Assembly: GCF_001189415.1 (NCBI RefSeq)
Contig: NZ_JPSQ01000009.1
Span: forward strand, 1 to 10,497
Reading direction: 5' to 3'
Source of the DNA: Candidatus Phytoplasma phoenicium
Lineage (GTDB): Bacteria; Bacillota_I; Bacilli_A; Acholeplasmatales; Acholeplasmataceae
DNA: 10,497 nucleotides
Shown here: positions 7,038-10,497 of the stretch, in pieces
Position numbering within the stretch: the stretch's first letter is position 1
How the letters are laid out: each line of letters opens with the position of its first letter
Notes under the pieces: generated by a model
Told to the model about the DNA's origin: nothing
What the model saw: only the letters and a program-made list of their open reading frames with translations
The model's database searches: none
Program-made: the position numbers and the translations under genes

Positions 7038-7361
7038 TTTCTTTTTCTTTCTTTTTATAAATAAAAATAAATTTATAATCCATTATATAATGAATTAAAA
7101 ATAAATATTTATAAAACTTAGCATATTTTATATAATCAAAAAAACTAATTAAAAAATATCTCAAAAATTTTAGGTCTTTCTTTTTGATTAATAATACTCA
7201 TATTATTATATAATATAATATATAATATTAATAAAATATCTAGCTTATATTTATTAGATAAATTTCTTTTTTGATGATCATTTTTTAATTAAATTTACAA
7301 AAATAAGTTGCAAAAAATAAAAATCAAAAAATTTCTAATAGTTCACAAAATATATTTTGTT

Positions 7362-7508
7362 ATGAAAGTGTTAATATCTTTTTATCAAACAAATAATTTT
7401 ACCCCAAATATGGATTATATTTTTTTGTGTCATTATTTAGAAGATTGCTTAAATATTTCTTCAATATACTCATTTTTACAAAATGAAGGAAAATGTATTC
7501 TTTATTAA
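7362..7508 (+). CDS. Possible small gene or gene relic, reality uncertain
   Basis: From ATG 7362 the frame encodes 48 residues ending in CILY. A TTG at 7308 would give 66 residues, and the frame is open from 7293. Its codons look more coding-like than the surrounding gap, with a few C and G in varied positions and several Cys, Tyr, Asp and Glu residues. It is the only gene candidate on the + strand here. Against it, no ribosome binding site precedes either start, no family is recognised, and no promoter is visible. At this base composition, a frame open for about 70 codons is uncommon but not impossible by chance. It could be a real small gene, a remnant of a larger one, or noise. Confidence 0.22.
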   Translation: MKVLISFYQTNNFTPNMDYIFLCHYLEDCLNISSIYSFLQNEGKCILY

Positions 7509-7714
7509 TTCTTTTTTAAAAAAAATCATATTCAATTGCAAGTCATTTTTTGATATTAATTTAATTTCTTAGTATTTCTTTTTTTATATATTTTTATATC
7601 CTTCGTTAGCTTTATTAAAAATTTTGTTTTTTTTTTTTTTTAAAAATTTGAAAAAAATTATCCATGTTTTTCAATTTTTTTATTTTATTTTTAGATTATA
7701 ATTCACGATTATAT

Positions 7715-7736
7715 AAAAAAATAAAAGATTTTTATT
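7715..7736 (-). terminator. Possible terminator of proS
   Basis: Reading the - strand, AATAAAA and TTTTATT pair over 7 positions (7736-7730 with 7726-7720) around a 3-base loop, followed directly by five T (7719-7715). It starts 17 bases after the proS stop. The stem is all A-T, so confidence is limited. Confidence 0.4.
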
Positions 7737-7753
7737 CAAAAAAAACAAATGTT

Positions 7754-9181
7754 TTAATATGATCTAGCGAATAAAATAGTTTGATTAGCTTTTTTATTTG
7801 TCACAGGACAAATTTTTGTAATTAATTTTTCTTTTAAAATAATTCTTGCTGTAGCTCTTGTTTCTTTTTTGATAATCATTTCAGCTTCATTTGCATGAAC
7901 ACTCATTTTGATATATCCTTTTTTTTGTTGTAAATATTGTTTAAATTCTTCATAATTATAAGCAGTGTGTATATTTTGATTTAAATTTTGTAAAGCTTTT
8001 TGAAACATATCTTGATTGATTTTTTTTAATAAAAAAGGAATGTTTGTGATTACTTCTTGTTCTTTTAAAATTATTTTTTGAAAATTATGGCGAATAAAAA
8101 CAATGACTTGTTGTTGCACTAAATCTCTTAATCCAATTTCAATTCTAAGAGGTACTCCTTTTAATTCATAATGACTAAATTTCCAACCTACATGTTTATC
8201 TTGTAAGTCTAAAAACACACGATATTTATTTTTTAATTTTTGATAATATTGTTGTGCTTTTTCTAAAATATCTTGATTTTTATTTTGTATTGGGATAATG
8301 ACGATTTGAATCGGTGCTAAATAAGGAGGTAAATTTAATCCTTCATCATCTCCATGAATCATAATCACAGCACCTATTAATCTTGTAGAAATCCCCCAAG
8401 AAGTTTGATGAGCAAATTTTTTTTGTAAATTATCATCTTGAAATTGAATATCAAAAGATTCAGAAAAATTTGTTCCTAAATAATGAGATGTTCCTGATTG
8501 TAAAGCTTGACCATCATACATCAAAGCTTCAATAGAATAAGTTATTTGGGCGCCTTTAAATTTTTCTAATTGTGTTTTTTTACCTAAAACAAAAGGTATT
8601 GCTAATAATTTTTGCCCTAATTTTTTATACAAATTAATAATATAACAGCATTCTCGCAAAGCTTCTTTTTTGTTTTCATGAACAGTATGGCCTTCTTGCC
8701 ATAAAAATTCTTTACTTCTTAAAAAAGGTTTTGTATTTTTTTCCCATCTGATCACACTACACCATTGGTTTAATAATTGAGGTAAATCACGATAAGAAGT
8801 TATTTTTTTGGCATAATATTGAGAAAATAAAACTTCTGAAGTAGGTCTCAGAATTAAATTTTCCTGTATTATTTTATCTTTTACTTTTTCTATTTTTAAA
8901 GCTTCTAAAGAAAAACCTTTAATATGTTCTTTTTCTTTTTGAAATAAATTTTCTGCAAATAATAAAGGGAAATAAACGTTTTGATGATGGCTTTTTTTTA
9001 ATTTATGATTGAGAAAAATTTGGATTCTTTCCCATAAAGAGTAACCATAAGGTAAATAAATAAAAAAACCTTTAACATCAGAATAATTAATTAATTCTGC
9101 TTTCAGACAAACATCTGTATACCATTGGCTAAAATCTTTTTCACGTCTCGTTACTTCTTTAACTAATTTTTGACGTTTCAT
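7754..9181 (-). CDS. proS: Prolyl-tRNA synthetase, archaeal/eukaryotic-type short form
   Basis: This class II enzyme charges tRNA-Pro. The 475-residue length, the absence of an inserted editing domain between motifs 2 and 3, and the C-terminal extension ending in FARSY place it in the archaeal/eukaryotic-type ProRS group also found in some bacteria. Seen in order are GFFIYLPYGYSLWERI (about 38-53), RPTSE (112-116), motif 2 RWEKNTKPFLRSKEFLWQEG (145-164), motif 3 GISTRLIGAVIMIHGDDEGL (263-282), an anticodon-binding domain from about 290, and the C-terminal domain. That last domain normally carries four zinc-binding cysteines; here only Cys458 remains. ATG 9181 is preferred, with AAAGGA 11 bases upstream; a TTG at 9187, 5 bases after that site, would add two residues. 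metK lies 107 bases upstream on the same strand. Confidence 0.97.
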   Translation of the reverse strand: MKRQKLVKEVTRREKDFSQWYTDVCLKAELINYSDVKGFFIYLPYGYSLWERIQIFLNHKLKKSHHQNVYFPLLFAENLFQKEKEHIKGFSLEALKIEKVKDKIIQENLILRPTSEVLFSQYYAKKITSYRDLPQLLNQWCSVIRWEKNTKPFLRSKEFLWQEGHTVHENKKEALRECCYIINLYKKLGQKLLAIPFVLGKKTQLEKFKGAQITYSIEALMYDGQALQSGTSHYLGTNFSESFDIQFQDDNLQKKFAHQTSWGISTRLIGAVIMIHGDDEGLNLPPYLAPIQIVIIPIQNKNQDILEKAQQYYQKLKNKYRVFLDLQDKHVGWKFSHYELKGVPLRIEIGLRDLVQQQVIVFIRHNFQKIILKEQEVITNIPFLLKKINQDMFQKALQNLNQNIHTAYNYEEFKQYLQQKKGYIKMSVHANEAEMIIKKETRATARIILKEKLITKICPVTNKKANQTILFARSY

Positions 9182-9192
9182 ATTCAAAACAT

Positions 9193-9198
9193 TCCTTT
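9193..9198 (-). promoter_or_regulatory. Ribosome binding site of proS
   Basis: AAAGGA on the - strand is 11 bases before ATG 9181 and 5 bases before the in-frame TTG 9187. The 10-11 base spacing seen for tldD, tldE and rpsP favours the ATG. Confidence 0.55.
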
Positions 9199-9288
9199 GT
9201 TCATTTACTTAAAAATAAAAAGAAAAATTAATATTTTTATTTGTTAATTGTTAAAGATTATTTTTATATTTTTAATTTATGAAAAATA

Positions 9289-10434
9289 TTATTTCATTAA
9301 TTTAGCAAATATATTTTTTTTATCTATTTTTTCCCAAGCAAATAAATTATCTTCACGACCGAAATGTCCTTCGCTAGCTGTTATAGAAAAAATTGGCTTA
9401 GTTAAATTTAAAAACTTAATTATTCCTTGTGGGCTTAAATCGAAATTTTTTTCAATAGTCGATATAATTACTTTTTCAGGAATTTTATTAGTTTGAAAAG
9501 TATTAAGATAAATTCCTAATGGTTGTGTTAAACCAATACCATAAGATATTTGTATTTCACATTTGTTACAAATACCAGAAGCTACAATGTTTTTGCTTAA
9601 ATAACGTGCCATATAAGCTCCACTACGATCTACTTTTGAAGCATCTTTGCCGCTAAAACACCCTCCGCCATGACGAATTTCACTTCCGTAACTATCTTGA
9701 ATAATTTTTCTACCTGTTAACCCTGTATCAACAGAAGGTCCACCTTGTAAAAAAGAACCAGATGGATTAATGTAAAATTTAGTTTGAAAAGTTATTAAAT
9801 TTTTAGGAATAATCGTATTAATAATATTTTCGATAATTTGTTTTTCTAGTTCTTTTAAACAAATAGATTGAGAATGTTGACAAGAAATAATAATAGAATT
9901 AATATAAAGTGGTTGGTTTTGTTCATTATAAGATATAGTCAATTGAGTTTTTCCATCAGGTCGAAGAAAAGGTAATGTTCGGTTGATACGTGTTTCTGTT
10001 AATTTTCTAGCAAGTTGACGGACTAGAACAAAATTCAAAGGTAAATAAACTGAAGTTTCATTAGTAGCATAACCGAACATCATACCTTGATCTCCAGCAC
10101 CTTTTTTTTCAACTGCTTGATTAATTTCCATTGATTGTTCATGAATTAAATTAATGATATCAACATTATTATAATCAAAACCTTCTTCTGGTTTATCATA
10201 ACCTATTTTTTTAATAGTTTTTCGAATAATTTTTTCAATGATAGTAGAACTTATTTCTTTAGTTGTTTTAATTTCACCTAAAACTATAACTTTTTGTTTA
10301 GACACCACTGTTTCAATAGCTACTTTAGCTGTAGATTCTTGTGATAAATAAGCATCTAAAAGGGCATCAGAAATTTGATCTGCAACTTTATCTGGATGTC
10401 CTTTTGTAACAGCTTCACTACTAAATTTTTTCAA
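9289..10434 (-). CDS. metK: S-adenosylmethionine synthetase (methionine adenosyltransferase)
   Basis: MetK makes S-adenosylmethionine from methionine and ATP, the methyl donor for enzymes such as TrmD in this window. The 381 residues are a full family length. Signatures are EAVTKGHPDKVADQISD (7-23, with the active-site histidine in GHPDK), the GAGDQG nucleotide motif (112-117), GPSVDTGLTGRK (232-243), the glycine-rich HGGGCFSGKD (255-264) followed by KVDRSGAY, and EGHFGRED near the C-terminus (355-362). Two changes from common sequences are Cys259 where GGGAF is usual, and Glu355 where Tyr usually precedes GHFGRE. The start is TTG: an in-frame TAA lies at 10452-10450 with no ATG between them, and a strong AGGAG sits 9 bases upstream. 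All key motifs are intact, so the enzyme is probably active. Confidence 0.97.
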   Translation of the reverse strand: MKKFSSEAVTKGHPDKVADQISDALLDAYLSQESTAKVAIETVVSKQKVIVLGEIKTTKEISSTIIEKIIRKTIKKIGYDKPEEGFDYNNVDIINLIHEQSMEINQAVEKKGAGDQGMMFGYATNETSVYLPLNFVLVRQLARKLTETRINRTLPFLRPDGKTQLTISYNEQNQPLYINSIIISCQHSQSICLKELEKQIIENIINTIIPKNLITFQTKFYINPSGSFLQGGPSVDTGLTGRKIIQDSYGSEIRHGGGCFSGKDASKVDRSGAYMARYLSKNIVASGICNKCEIQISYGIGLTQPLGIYLNTFQTNKIPEKVIISTIEKNFDLSPQGIIKFLNLTKPIFSITASEGHFGREDNLFAWEKIDKKNIFAKLMK

Positions 10435-10443
10435 ATTAATTAT

Positions 10444-10448
10444 CTCCT
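10444..10448 (-). promoter_or_regulatory. Strong ribosome binding site that fixes the TTG start of metK
   Basis: AGGAG on the - strand lies 9 bases before TTG 10434. No ATG is available in frame between the upstream stop at 10452-10450 and the conserved N-terminus, so this site decides the start. Confidence 0.85.
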
Positions 10449-10467
10449 GTTATGTTGTTTGAAATTT

Positions 10468-10497
10468 ATTATCATTTATAAAGAAATTCAACAAATT
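10468..10497 (-). promoter_or_regulatory. Possible metK promoter, at the window edge
   Basis: Reading the - strand, GATAAT at 10473-10468 is preceded 15-16 bases upstream by TTGTTG or TTTGTT near 10489-10495. The match is modest and the spacing short. The window ends here, so a better promoter further upstream cannot be excluded. Confidence 0.22.

Larger units (their letters stand above)
7038..7753. other. 716-base AT-rich gap without a convincing gene
   Basis: This is the longest non-coding stretch of the window, between the unknown membrane gene and the end of proS, both on the - strand. It is almost entirely A and T. Contents seen are a possible proS terminator at 7715-7736; an imperfect hairpin 7643-7678 (TTGAAAAA paired with TTTTTCAA plus outer A-T pairs) facing a T-rich tail on the + strand; a run of 15 T at 7627-7641; a purely A/T segment around 7200-7232 able to form an 8-pair stem (7204-7211 with 7220-7227); and one open frame on the + strand at 7293-7508, listed separately. 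It may be decayed coding sequence. I see no tRNA, insertion-sequence ends or direct repeats of note. Confidence 0.6.

Noticed and set aside
7200..7232. Pure A/T palindromic stretch as an origin or terminator
   Set aside because: The stem is short and interrupted, lacks neighbouring DnaA boxes or a clear T tail, and such runs are expected in DNA of this composition.
9248..9496. Open frame of 82 codons on the + strand
   Set aside because: It lies almost wholly opposite the strongly conserved C-terminal part of metK; a shadow frame.
10435..10497. S-adenosylmethionine riboswitch in front of metK
   Set aside because: Only 63 bases are visible; they are AT-rich and show no stable stems typical of SAM riboswitches. 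The region beyond the window cannot be judged.
1..10497. CRISPR arrays, insertion sequences, tRNA or rRNA genes, prophage or toxin genes
   Set aside because: I looked for regularly spaced repeats, terminal inverted repeats around transposase-like frames, and cloverleaf-like GC-richer segments, and found none that stand out from the AT-rich background.

Overview
The window is a very AT-rich (by eye well over three-quarters A+T), compact stretch of bacterial chromosome carrying mostly single-copy housekeeping genes. All ten confident genes read with the standard bacterial code. Tryptophan codons checked in tyrS, proS, rpsP and the unknown gene are TGG, and the unknown gene ends in TGA. This argues against mycoplasmas and spiroplasmas, which read TGA as Trp. 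Together with the extreme AT bias, the short archaeal/eukaryotic-type prolyl-tRNA synthetase and the reduced rpsP-trmD-rplS cluster without rimM, it points to an Acholeplasmatales mollicute. A 'Candidatus Phytoplasma' is most likely, but this is inference from gene content and not a species identification.

Layout. On the + strand, tldD and tldE/pmbA (52-2788) form an overlapping two-gene unit for the TldD/TldE metalloprotease and are followed by a U-tailed hairpin. Everything else is on the - strand. Reading leftward from the right edge come metK (TTG start), proS, a 716-base gap with no convincing gene, an unknown single-pass membrane protein, the rpsP-trmD-rplS translation cluster behind a perfect TTGACA-17-TATAAT promoter, tyrS, and a SufU/IscU-family Fe-S assembly gene. 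The last converges on tldE across a 247-base spacer with hairpins.

How the genes fit together. Six of the ten serve translation: ribosomal proteins S16 and L19, the tRNA m1G37 methyltransferase TrmD, Tyr- and Pro-tRNA synthetases, and MetK, which makes the S-adenosylmethionine that TrmD uses. TldD/TldE is a peptide and protein turnover system. The SufU-like protein would act in sulfur transfer or Fe-S assembly; no cysteine desulfurase partner lies in the window.

I see no mobile element, CRISPR array, tRNA, rRNA or obvious novel system. The points most worth a second look are altered metal-site residues in the SufU-like protein and in ProRS, the uncharacterised membrane-anchored protein with four cysteines in its putative extracytoplasmic domain, and the gap at 7038-7753 with one possible small gene or gene relic.
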